From Prevotella sp. UBA7782 (GTDB taxonomy: Bacteria; Bacteroidota; Bacteroidia; Bacteroidales; Bacteroidaceae): a stretch of DNA of 8,247 nt. The translations under genes were made by a program, and so were the position numbers. The DNA lies in contig DLDC01000035.1 of the NCBI GenBank assembly GCA_002480935.1, positions 24,596 through 32,842 on the forward strand, in the 5' to 3' direction. The notes under the pieces were generated by a model. That model was not told the DNA's origin. It searched no databases and was given only the letters and a program-made list of their open reading frames with translations. Positions 1 through 7,012 of this stretch are shown here, piece after piece (positions within the stretch are counted from its first letter, which is position 1; each line of letters opens with the position of its first letter).

Positions 1-2309
1 TAGGCCGAGTCGGTAGCTACGTCGCCGGCCGTTTCGCCTGTATAAGCTGTTACGCAGTAGGTGTTCCAGCCGTTCACTGCCTTGCTGTCTGTGGCTGAGA
101 GCTGTGCTCCCGGAGCGGGATTGCTGAATGTCTCGACTACGCTCTTGTCTTTCCTGGCCACTACGATACGTGATATGGCGCTCAGTTTTCCACCTTCCTT
201 GTTCAAAGAAGGTGCGGTGACATGTATGGTAGCCTTCTTAGCGCCTCGGCTTCCGGCTTCTATGCTCACGCCACATGCTGCCGGAGCTTTCACGGCAACC
301 TCTGTTACGCTAATGTCATCGAGTGTTATGCCGTACGAGTTGTCATCACCCAGGCTGCGGAAAGCCAAGCGATAGTTGCCGTCGGCTGCTACGCTAAACG
401 TGCCGCCCACTTGCTGCGACGACTTGTTGACGGTTGTCTTGGGCACTACCTCACGGTAGCCTACAGTGTCGGTGCGCTGACCTACGAGTATCTGAAGGGC
501 ATCGGGAGCGGATGAATATCCAGGGCTAGCCACACAAGACACATTATATGTCTTGCCCTTCTTGAGCTTGATGGGCGGCGTAATGAGCCAATCGTCGCTC
601 TGACCACTAAAGTGGAAGATGCGCACATTCTGCCAACTCATGTTCCAAGAGCCCGATCCTCCCAGGTCAAGAACCGTAAACAGATTGAAGTCATCATCGT
701 TAGAGAAGTCTTCAGAGAAGGGTATGTCGAAGGCAGAACCTCCAGCCACCTTGTTGGAAGTGACGGGCTCGCTCTTCATGGTGTCGTTAAGTGCCACCAC
801 AGCATAGCTGTATACCTTCATAGCCTCGTTGGGCAGCGTCTCTGTGAACGTGGTGTCAGCCTGCTGAGTGGCCACTACCTGCTCGCCGGGATAGCGTGTC
901 ACGTTATATCTGATGTTGGTTGAGTCTACATAACCGCCGTTCATACCTTTCGTGGCGGGCTGCCAAGACAGGTGAGCCACATTGTATGAGTCGATGCTGA
1001 GCGTCACCGGACCGTTGAAGAGCGGCGTGTCATAGCCCACAAACAGGTTAACCGGCTCGCTGGCAGGACTCATTCCGGCGCTGTTCTTCGTCACCACGCT
1101 GAAGCTCTCTTTGCCTTGCCGGGCCGTAAGCGTGCCGCTAACGGTAGCCCCAGCGGCAGCCTGGCCTCTCACCAAGGTGTCTTCATTGGCCACAAGATAG
1201 TAATCCAGCGTTCCGCTGAGCGCCGAACCGTCGAATGTCTCGTTGGGCATGGTGAAGGCATACTGGCCTGTTGTGCTGCCCTCATTGAATGTTACGGTCA
1301 GATTGCGCACACCAGCCGGAGCCTTGTCTTGGGTGTTTTGCTTGGGTATATAGAGGCAAGCTACCTCTTCGTTGTTTGGAAAATCGGCCACAAGTTGTGC
1401 CTGTGGCTTGGTGGCTTGTGTGTCTATGACATACAGTCCTGATGTATGGTCGCTGCGGAAGCATGCCCAATAGAGCTTGCCCGTGTTGGGATCGAAGGTC
1501 ATGCTTTGTGAGAATGTAGACGGCTCAACGCCATAAAGCACGCTCACCAGGGTGGTCTCGCCCGTTGTCTTGTCTATCTTCCACAGGTTGCCATAGTTGT
1601 TAATGCCCCATAGCTGTCCGTTGTTGTCGCAGGCCAGTGCCACGAAGAGCAAGTCCTCGTTGTTCTTGATGATGCTCACATTGCCCGTCTGATAGTCTAT
1701 TGTGCCGAATTGATTGCTGGCAGTCGTGTCGTCTGGGTTGTAAAAATAGGCATACACCTTTTTAGTTATAGGGTCATAAGCTTGGTCTGTAGATACGATG
1801 TTGCCCTGCGGATAAATGCTGGTGTAAGCCGGGTCTTGCCATGTGGTGATGTCATAGTCGTATAGCGTCACGTTGGCGTAGCCCGGATAGGGCGCGTAAT
1901 AAGATGTGTAATGAAAGTGACCGTCGAAGATGGCGCCCCCACTGAATAGTTCCAGGTCAGACGACTTCATCAGAGGCTTTAGGCTAATGGGCGCTTTGGC
2001 GTTGAAGGAGTAGACGCCTTGATCCTGAAAATAGGAATCATCGGCCGTTGAGGCATATTGCACAACGCCCCAAATCTCAGCTCCGTCTTTTGTGCTGAGT
2101 ATTTTCTCCATCATATTGGCCTTGTTTCCGGCCGCCGGGTGAATGGGTTTCTTAACCCTTGTAGTCAGTTGTCCCTGCCCGAAAACACCCAGTCGCATGC
2201 GCAACAGGTTGCTCTTGCCGGTTGGATGTTGGGCGTAAGCGGGGCTCAAACCCAGCATGAAGACCAGCGTCAGGGTGCTGAAGAATAATTGAATTAAATG
2301 TTTCTTCAT
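1..2309 (-). CDS. Secreted fibronectin III-like / choice-of-anchor J protein (C-terminus beyond window)
   Basis: I translated this frame by hand from the ATG at 2309. It stays open for 769 codons to the left edge, so the protein is longer than 769 residues and its end is unseen. Residues 1-26 form a clear Sec signal peptide: MKK, a hydrophobic core, then AYA before Gln27. Residues about 75-325 carry repeated short motifs such as TIDYQTGNV, LWKIDKTTGE and TFDPNTGKLYW, which suggest a beta-propeller-like fold. Residues about 330-425 and 430-520 look like fibronectin III-type beta-sandwiches. Residues about 525-670 resemble the choice-of-anchor J / cleaved-adhesin module (PFSEDF near the start, DDWLITPPIKL in the middle, ITLDDISV at the end). 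Another sandwich domain starts near 675. Proteins of this make-up in Bacteroidales are exported or surface-attached and may bind glycans or proteins. No catalytic motif is visible. A type IX sorting domain could lie in the missing C-terminus. Domain family is fairly secure; function is not. Confidence -1.
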   Translation of the reverse strand, partial: MKKHLIQLFFSTLTLVFMLGLSPAYAQHPTGKSNLLRMRLGVFGQGQLTTRVKKPIHPAAGNKANMMEKILSTKDGAEIWGVVQYASTADDSYFQDQGVYSFNAKAPISLKPLMKSSDLELFSGGAIFDGHFHYTSYYAPYPGYANVTLYDYDITTWQDPAYTSIYPQGNIVSTDQAYDPITKKVYAYFYNPDDTTASNQFGTIDYQTGNVSIIKNNEDLLFVALACDNNGQLWGINNYGNLWKIDKTTGETTLVSVLYGVEPSTFSQSMTFDPNTGKLYWACFRSDHTSGLYVIDTQATKPQAQLVADFPNNEEVACLYIPKQNTQDKAPAGVRNLTVTFNEGSTTGQYAFTMPNETFDGSALSGTLDYYLVANEDTLVRGQAAAGATVSGTLTARQGKESFSVVTKNSAGMSPASEPVNLFVGYDTPLFNGPVTLSIDSYNVAHLSWQPATKGMNGGYVDSTNIRYNVTRYPGEQVVATQQADTTFTETLPNEAMKVYSYAVVALNDTMKSEPVTSNKVAGGSAFDIPFSEDFSNDDDFNLFTVLDLGGSGSWNMSWQNVRIFHFSGQSDDWLITPPIKLKKGKTYNVSCVASPGYSSAPDALQILVGQRTDTVGYREVVPKTTVNKSSQQVGGTFSVAADGNYRLAFRSLGDDNSYGITLDDISVTEVAVKAPAACGVSIEAGSRGAKKATIHVTAPSLNKEGGKLSAISRIVVARKDKSVVETFSNPAPGAQLSATDSKAVNGWNTYCVTAYTGETAGDVATDSA

Positions 2310-2341
2310 AAGCTTTTGAGTTAAATTATAGTAAGATTTGT

Positions 2342-2374
2342 GCAAAGTTATCTCTTTTTATCGTAAAAAAGAAA
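2342..2374 (-). promoter_or_regulatory. Probable Bacteroidetes-type promoter of the secreted-protein gene
   Basis: On the minus strand, TAACTTTGC (2350-2342) matches the TAnnTTTG -7 element. It lies 32 nt upstream of the start codon at 2309. Twenty nt further upstream is TTTC (2374-2371), one base off the TTTG expected at -33. The A/T-rich leader between promoter and start shows no Shine-Dalgarno sequence, which is normal for this phylum. Pattern match only. Confidence 0.5.
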
Positions 2375-2576
2375 CTTTTACTTACGGAATGTTACAATGT
2401 GTTTTTATGATAAATATAGGTATAATAGGCTGTTAAGGCGAAATGTGGGCAGCCATTTGCATGAGTTTTGTAACGCATCTTGTTGAGGCTATATGCTGTA
2501 ATGGGGATGTACTAAAGATGTTCTTGTTGGGGCTGAAGAACGGTTTGGTAGAGCAAGCTTTGTGATATGGCTTTGC
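2375..2576. other. Gene-free intergenic stretch
   Basis: This is the bulk of the gap between the secreted-protein gene and the M20 hydrolase. I found no reading frame with a plausible start and composition, no tRNA-like cloverleaf and no strong hairpin. The left half (to about 2440) is A/T-rich and the right half is G-richer. It may hold upstream regulatory sequence for the gene starting at 2309, but nothing specific can be named. Confidence 0.5.
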
Positions 2577-2657
2577 AAAAGCGGGCTTTTAGCGTTGTAA
2601 AACCATGCTTTTTAGGAGCCAAAACAGGCACTTTTGGCTCCTAAAAAGGCCTATTTT
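2577..2657. repeat. Four-unit phased A-tract/T-tract array, 22-base period
   Basis: Runs of at least four A begin at 2577, 2599, 2621 and 2643, exactly 22 bases apart. Runs of at least four T begin at 2587, 2609, 2632 and 2654. Each unit is A4, 6-7 variable bases, T4, then 7-8 variable bases. The variable bases differ between units, so this is a conserved layout and not a simple copy repeat. Unit 1 is itself a near-palindrome (AAAAGC GG GCTTTT). The last T-run overlaps the stop codon of the M20 hydrolase gene at 2658-2656. A 22-base period is close to two helical turns, so the A-tracts lie on the same face of the DNA. Function unknown; possibly an intergenic repeat family or a transcript-end structure. 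Confidence 0.65.
2608..2648 (-). terminator. Perfect 17-bp inverted repeat downstream of the M20 gene, possible terminator
   Basis: The arms CTTTTTAGGAGCCAAAA (2608-2624) and its exact reverse complement (2632-2648) enclose a 7-base loop. The structure begins only 7 bases past the end of the M20 hydrolase gene, so a terminator or 3' end stabiliser for the GH28-M20 transcript is the natural reading. It is not a canonical intrinsic terminator: in the minus-strand direction no run of T follows the stem. The stem carries A/T blocks on both ends, and its arms coincide with tracts of the 22-base array, so it may be a property of that repeat instead. Confidence 0.5.
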
Positions 2658-3717
2658 ACTCGGGCGTTTGCAACAGCTTGACATACAGTGATATAGCTTC
2701 GGCTATCTCGTCAGGCCTGATAAACTCGTCGGCAGCATGTGAACGGGCCGAGTTTCCGGGCCCCAGCTTGAACGAAGGGAAGGGCATGAGGGCCTGATCG
2801 GATAGGGTGGGCGAGCCGAAAGGCTCCAGTCCCAGGGCTCGGCAGTGCTTGATGAGCGGGTGCCGAGGGTCTATGTGTGATGAATTGAGCCTGAAGGAGT
2901 GGGCCCGCACCTCGCTTTTGAGGTGGCTCTTGATGATGTCGTACACCTCTTGATTGGTGTACATCTCGTTTGTTCTCACGTCTACCAGCATCCTACATTC
3001 ATCGGGCACCACGTTGTGTTGCGTGCCGGCGTTTATCACAGTGAGCGTCATCTTCACCGGACCCAGCAGTGGGCTCGTCTTCTTAAACCTGTAGTCACGT
3101 ATCCAGAGCATGTCGTCGAGAGCCTCATAGATAGCGTTCACGCCTTCGTTGCGTGCGGCATGACCCGCCTTGCCGTGCGCTATGACATCGAGAACCATCA
3201 GTCCTTTTTCTGCTATGGCGGGCTTCATGCCCGTGGGTTCGCCCACGATGGCTACGCTGATGGGGGGCAGAGCGGGCAGAATGAGGCTGATGCCGTCTTT
3301 GCCCGACACCTCTTCTTCGGCCGAAGCCAAATATATAAGGTTATAGCAACGTGGCTTGTCGAGCATGATGCGATAAGCCTGGAGCAGTGAAACCAATCCG
3401 CCGCCACAGTCGTTGCTGCCCAATCCGTAGAGCTTTCCGTCTTCAAGGGTGGCCTCAAAGGGCTTCTTGGTCCATGAGGCGGCCGGTTTCACCGTGTCGA
3501 TGTGCGCGTTGAGCAGCACCGTGGGGCGGCTCATGTCATACAGAGGGTCTGTGCACCACACGTTGTTGGCCACACGCCGGGGCGCAAGACCGCACTTTTC
3601 GAGGTAAGCCTGCAAGGCATCGGCCGCCTCTTTCTCTGCCCTGCTGATGCTGGGAATGGTGATGAGGCGGCTCAGCAAGGCCACTGCTTCATGGGTGTGT
3701 GATGGATATTCATTCAT
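2656..3717 (-). CDS. M20-family zinc deacylase/peptidase, ArgE/DapE type
   Basis: The 353-residue product has no signal peptide and is expected in the cytoplasm. It carries the full M20 metal site: NAHIDT (His72, Asp74), SNDCGG with bridging Asp103, SAEEE with the likely catalytic Glu135 and metal ligand Glu136, GEPT (Glu160), and His327 in NSARSHAADEF. GKAGHAA (His186) belongs to the lid/dimer domain, about residues 175-280. Length and the PTLSDQ and KLGPGNS motifs fit the acetylornithine deacetylase/succinyl-diaminopimelate desuccinylase branch. In Bacteroidetes, related enzymes remove an acyl group late in arginine synthesis, which in some species uses N-succinyl intermediates. An ArgE-type role is therefore the best guess, but sequence alone cannot fix the substrate. 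The ATG at 3717 overlaps the end of the GH28 gene by 8 nt, so translation is probably coupled. No arg gene is nearby. The family is near certain; the substrate is open. Confidence 0.93.
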   Translation of the reverse strand: MNEYPSHTHEAVALLSRLITIPSISRAEKEAADALQAYLEKCGLAPRRVANNVWCTDPLYDMSRPTVLLNAHIDTVKPAASWTKKPFEATLEDGKLYGLGSNDCGGGLVSLLQAYRIMLDKPRCYNLIYLASAEEEVSGKDGISLILPALPPISVAIVGEPTGMKPAIAEKGLMVLDVIAHGKAGHAARNEGVNAIYEALDDMLWIRDYRFKKTSPLLGPVKMTLTVINAGTQHNVVPDECRMLVDVRTNEMYTNQEVYDIIKSHLKSEVRAHSFRLNSSHIDPRHPLIKHCRALGLEPFGSPTLSDQALMPFPSFKLGPGNSARSHAADEFIRPDEIAEAISLYVKLLQTPE

Positions 3718-5098
3718 GGTTATTATCGTTTGTTTTTCCCCATTTCATCGAAAACTTGCCCACATCCTGCAAACTGATGTCGTGATTGTCGGCTTGCAGG
3801 TTCTCAAAGCTCACGTTCTCTATGGGCGATTCGGACAACCCTTTGGCCTTGATGAGTGCGGGGCACTTGTTGATGGTGATATCTTTGAAGAAGATGTTGC
3901 GATAAACGGGTTTCAGAACATCGGTTTCGGGCTTGTAGAAGCGTTCGGCCTGTCGGCCCACATAGGTGGCTGAGCCCAGCATGTCCCAGTTGATGGCGGT
4001 GTGTGACGTAGAGTCTACCTTGATGTTTTCAAACCATAGATTCTCTCCTCCGCCCCCTCTGGGCCTCCGGGTCTTGAAGTAGAAGGCGTATCTAGGGCTC
4101 TTCATGGTTACGTCATAGGCATATACGTTGCGTATCATGGCCGCCGTTTCGCTTCCGATGGTTATTCCGCCCACTCCAGAGAGCACTTTACAGTGCCTTA
4201 TCACCACGTTCTCGGTGGGCATGTTCTTCATTTTTCCGTCCATGCCGCGGCCCGACTTGAGGGTGAAACAGTCGTCGCCGGTGTCTAAGGTGGTGTATTC
4301 AACGAGGCAGTTGCGCGACGAGTCGAGGTCGATGCCGTCAGTGCGGGCTATTCCTCTGCTCGATACGGTGCACCCACGAATGATTACATTCTCGCAATAG
4401 CAGGGCACCAAGTTCCAGAAAAGCGAGTTTTCGAAGGTCAGCCCCTCTACGATGACGTTCTTGCAATACATCGGTCCGAAGAAAACGGGCAGGAAAACGC
4501 CCGTCGATGTGCTGTTGAAGAGCCGCTGATTGAAGGGTGTTTGTTGCAGCGCTTCGTCTATGCTGCCCTTGGCATGCTGCATGATGGGGCAGTCGCGGGG
4601 CGGTGCCACCAGCTTGCCTTGGCCTGTCAGGGCGATGTTTTCGGCTTTATAGGCATAGACAAGCGCCCCCAGCGAGATGACATCTACCCCCTCGTTGCGT
4701 GTGGCAACGGCCGGCAGATAGTCGTTGATGTTGCCGGAGAAGTGCAGTTCGGCCCCCTTCTCTATTCTTAACTCTATATTACTCTTCAGCGTGATGCGCC
4801 CCGTGAGCCACTTGCCTTGCGGCACGACGACCGTTCCGCCGCCCTTCTTGGCCATCCGGTCTATGGCTTTGGCAATGGCCTTTGTGCAGAGCGAGCCCTG
4901 TCGGGCACCCGTCTGCGTGATGCTGATGCTTCTTTTGGGTATGGCAGGCCTTTGCAACTGTGGCATGTCAAAGGGTGCCTGAATGGGCTCAATACTTGCT
5001 TCGGACAGGGCTTGCACGCCTGTCTGCGCACTGGCTGAGATGCTCAGAAGGAACGAAATAACCGCGATGAAATGGGATTTTTTTGATTGTTTCTTCAT
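3710..5098 (-). CDS. Glycoside hydrolase family 28 (polygalacturonase-like), exported
   Basis: The 462-residue protein starts with a signal peptide (residues 1-24, lysine-rich start, hydrophobic core, ASA before Gln25), so it acts in the periplasm or outside the cell. The segment GARQGSLCTKAIAKAID followed by GGGTVVVPQGKWLTG is the usual N-terminal entry of a pectate-lyase-like right-handed beta-helix, and repeated coils such as NVIIRGCTV and NVVIRHCKVLSG follow. GH28 signatures are TDGIDLDS (Asp254) and DTGDDCF (Asp275, Asp276), the acids used to hydrolyse alpha-galacturonide bonds in pectin. Two usual positions differ: the GHG histidine is Val309 (SGVGGITIGSE), and the arginine of the RIK motif is Tyr340 (YFKT), with Lys342 kept. 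The enzyme may thus be an exo-acting or rhamnogalacturonan-type member, or have altered substrate use. It is first in an apparent two-gene unit with the M20 gene. Fold and family are confident; exact substrate is not. Confidence 0.92.
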   Translation of the reverse strand: MKKQSKKSHFIAVISFLLSISASAQTGVQALSEASIEPIQAPFDMPQLQRPAIPKRSISITQTGARQGSLCTKAIAKAIDRMAKKGGGTVVVPQGKWLTGRITLKSNIELRIEKGAELHFSGNINDYLPAVATRNEGVDVISLGALVYAYKAENIALTGQGKLVAPPRDCPIMQHAKGSIDEALQQTPFNQRLFNSTSTGVFLPVFFGPMYCKNVIVEGLTFENSLFWNLVPCYCENVIIRGCTVSSRGIARTDGIDLDSSRNCLVEYTTLDTGDDCFTLKSGRGMDGKMKNMPTENVVIRHCKVLSGVGGITIGSETAAMIRNVYAYDVTMKSPRYAFYFKTRRPRGGGGENLWFENIKVDSTSHTAINWDMLGSATYVGRQAERFYKPETDVLKPVYRNIFFKDITINKCPALIKAKGLSESPIENVSFENLQADNHDISLQDVGKFSMKWGKTNDNNHE

Positions 5099-5129
5099 AA
5101 ATTGTACTTAGTAGAGATGAATTGCATTC

Positions 5130-5138
5130 GCAAATTTA
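5130..5138 (-). promoter_or_regulatory. Possible -7 element for the GH28-M20 unit
   Basis: TAAATTTGC on the minus strand matches TAnnTTTG and lies 31 nt upstream of the GH28 start, almost the same distance as for the secreted-protein gene. No TTTG is found at the expected -33 position with 19-21 nt spacing, so the promoter is weak by pattern or depends on an activator. Only the -7 half is supported. Confidence 0.4.
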
Positions 5139-5148
5139 CACAAAAAAT

Positions 5149-5180
5149 TTTGTTTTTTGCTTATTTTATTTTATCTTTGC
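5149..5180 (+). promoter_or_regulatory. Consensus Bacteroidetes promoter of the acyl-CoA synthetase-prfB unit
   Basis: TTTG at 5149-5152, exactly 19 nt, then TATCTTTGC at 5172-5180 reproduces the TTTG-N19-TAnnTTTG consensus. Transcription would begin around 5186-5190, leaving an untranslated leader of roughly 15 nt before the ATG at 5204. The leader is A/T-rich without a Shine-Dalgarno sequence. The match to both boxes and the spacing makes this the best promoter in the window. Confidence 0.7.
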
Positions 5181-5203
5181 ATAAATAAAACACACATTAT
5201 ACT

Positions 5204-7012
5204 ATGCAGACAAATTGCCATCTCTCAGTGCTAATTCATGAGCAGGCAAAGAAATATGGAACTAAGCCAGCCCTTACGTTCCGTAGTTTCGGAAGTCTGA
5301 AGTGGAAGACCGTTTCATGGAACCAGTTTTCCGTTAGAGTGAAACAGGTGTCAAATGCCCTCTTAAACTTAGGCATCAAGCCGCAAGAAAACATTGCCGT
5401 GTTTTCGCAAAACTGTGTACAGTATCTTTATACCGACTTTGGCGCTTACGGAGTGAGGGTGTGCTCCATCCCCTTTTATGCTACATGCTCGGAGCAGCAG
5501 ATACAATACATGATACAGGATGCCGGCGTGAGAATAGTGTTTGTGGGCGAACAAGAGCAATATGACAAGGCTCACAGGGTGTTTGCCCTATGTCCTTCGC
5601 TGGAACGTATCGTCATCTTCGACCCCAGCGTGCGCATCAGCACGCACGACCCGTATGCCCTTTACTTTGAGGACTTCCTGAAGTTGGGCGAGGGATTCCC
5701 CCGTCAGCCGGAGGTGGAAAAGCTGTGGAAGGAGGCCAACTATGATGACTTGTGCAACATTCTGTACACTAGCGGAACCACAGGCGACAGCAAAGGCGTG
5801 ATGCTAACCTACGGACAGTATCATGCCGCGCTTGAAAACAACGACAAGTGTGTGCCGGTTGGCGAGAAAGACAGGGTGATAGACTTTCTGCCTTTCACCC
5901 ATATCTTTGAGCGCGGATGGGCCTATTTGGCTCTCTCGGAGGGCGCCCAGCTCATTGTGAACACCTATCCCAAAGAGATACAAGACAGTATGCGTGAGAC
6001 GCATCCCACCAGCATGTCGTCTGTGCCGCGCTTTTGGGAGAAGGTATATGTGGCCGTTATGGCCCGTATGGATGCCTCCAGCCAGGTGCAACGTAAGATT
6101 TTCTATCATGCACTGGCCGTTGGAAAGAAGTATAACATCGACTACTTGAGCCGTGGCAAGCGCCCGCCCCTCGCGCTGAGGCTTGAATATAACGTGGTGA
6201 ACAAGGCCATACTGAGCCTTGTGCGCAAACAGTTGGGGCTCGAAAAGCCTAATATCTTCCCCACGGCGGGTGCTACGGTGTCGCCTCAAGTGGAAGAATT
6301 TGTCCATTCCATCGGTATAAACATGATTGTGGGCTATGGCCTTACGGAGAGTCTGGCCACCGTGTCGTGTGACCATGTAGGCGAACCTTACACCATAGGT
6401 TCGGTGGGCAGACCTCTGAGCGGCGTGCAGATAAAGATAGGAGAGAATGATGAAATCATGCTGAAAGGAGCCAGTATCACGCCCGGCTATTATCATCGTG
6501 ACGAGTTGAATGCCAAGGCTTTTGATGCAGACGGCTTCTTTCATACGGGCGATGCAGGCTATCTGAAAGACGGAGAGCTTTACTTGAAGGAGCGCATCAA
6601 GGACCTCTTCAAGACTTCTAACGGCAAGTATATCGCACCGCAAGCACTGGAGGCCAAGCTGCTCGTAGACAAGTATGTTGACCAGATAGCTGTGATAGCC
6701 GACCAGCGCAAGTTTGTTTCGGCGCTCATCGTGCCTGAGTTCCGCCTGCTCGAGGAGTATGCCACGGAGCATCACATACCTTTCAAGACGCGAGAGGACC
6801 TGTGCGCCAGCAAGGAAATACACAAGATGATGATGGAGCGCATAGAGACGCTGCAGCAGCAGCTGGCCTCTTACGAGCAAATCAAGCGCTTCACGCTGCT
6901 TGCCCACCACTTCTCCATGGAGAACGGAGAGCTCACCAACACGCTGAAACTGAAGCGACCGGTGATCAACAAGAATTTTAAGGATGTCATAGATAAGATG
7001 TACGAAGAATGA
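5204..7012 (+). CDS. Long-chain fatty acid-CoA ligase (AMP-binding family)
   Basis: The 602-residue enzyme should activate fatty acids in two steps, via an acyl-AMP and then transfer to coenzyme A, at the inner face of the membrane. Adenylate-forming motifs appear in order: the ATP-binding loop LYTSGTTGDSKG (about 187-198), FLPFTHIFER (228-237) typical of long-chain synthetases, VGYGLTES (376-383), the ribose-binding FHTGDAGYL (446-454, Asp450), the hinge KERIKDLFKTSNGKYIAP (462-479), and LTNTLKLKR near the C-terminus with the probable catalytic lysine at 582. Length and the C-terminal hinge wording fit the FadD/FAA1-type (COG1022) group found widely in Bacteroidetes. There is no signal peptide or membrane helix. 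The ATG at 5204 follows a consensus promoter, and adenylation-domain homology begins within the first residues (HEQAKKYGTKPAL). The stop overlaps the prfB start by 4 nt, so both are probably made from one mRNA. Chain-length preference cannot be read from the sequence. Confidence 0.94.
   Translation: MQTNCHLSVLIHEQAKKYGTKPALTFRSFGSLKWKTVSWNQFSVRVKQVSNALLNLGIKPQENIAVFSQNCVQYLYTDFGAYGVRVCSIPFYATCSEQQIQYMIQDAGVRIVFVGEQEQYDKAHRVFALCPSLERIVIFDPSVRISTHDPYALYFEDFLKLGEGFPRQPEVEKLWKEANYDDLCNILYTSGTTGDSKGVMLTYGQYHAALENNDKCVPVGEKDRVIDFLPFTHIFERGWAYLALSEGAQLIVNTYPKEIQDSMRETHPTSMSSVPRFWEKVYVAVMARMDASSQVQRKIFYHALAVGKKYNIDYLSRGKRPPLALRLEYNVVNKAILSLVRKQLGLEKPNIFPTAGATVSPQVEEFVHSIGINMIVGYGLTESLATVSCDHVGEPYTIGSVGRPLSGVQIKIGENDEIMLKGASITPGYYHRDELNAKAFDADGFFHTGDAGYLKDGELYLKERIKDLFKTSNGKYIAPQALEAKLLVDKYVDQIAVIADQRKFVSALIVPEFRLLEEYATEHHIPFKTREDLCASKEIHKMMMERIETLQQQLASYEQIKRFTLLAHHFSMENGELTNTLKLKRPVINKNFKDVIDKMYEE

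Noticed and set aside
61..1442. Several plus-strand open frames of 60-110 codons
   Set aside because: All lie opposite the continuous 769-codon secreted-protein frame on the minus strand, which has a signal peptide and domain structure. They are shadows.
2058..2288. 76-codon plus-strand frame near the start of the secreted-protein gene
   Set aside because: It is antisense to the signal peptide and N-terminal region of the real gene and shows no protein-like motif.
1..2309. Apparent frameshift in the secreted-protein gene suspected during hand translation
   Set aside because: Recounting placed the ATG at 2309 and not 2310, and the frame then runs 769 codons to the left edge with no break.
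2310..2655. CRISPR-like array suspected from the regular spacing of repeats
   Set aside because: The units are 22 bases with only A4/T4 tracts conserved. There are no identical 24-40 base repeats, no spacers of matching length and no cas genes nearby.
2899..3390. 163-codon plus-strand frame opposite the M20 gene
   Set aside because: The minus-strand frame carries all M20 metal-site motifs. The plus-strand product has no recognisable feature.
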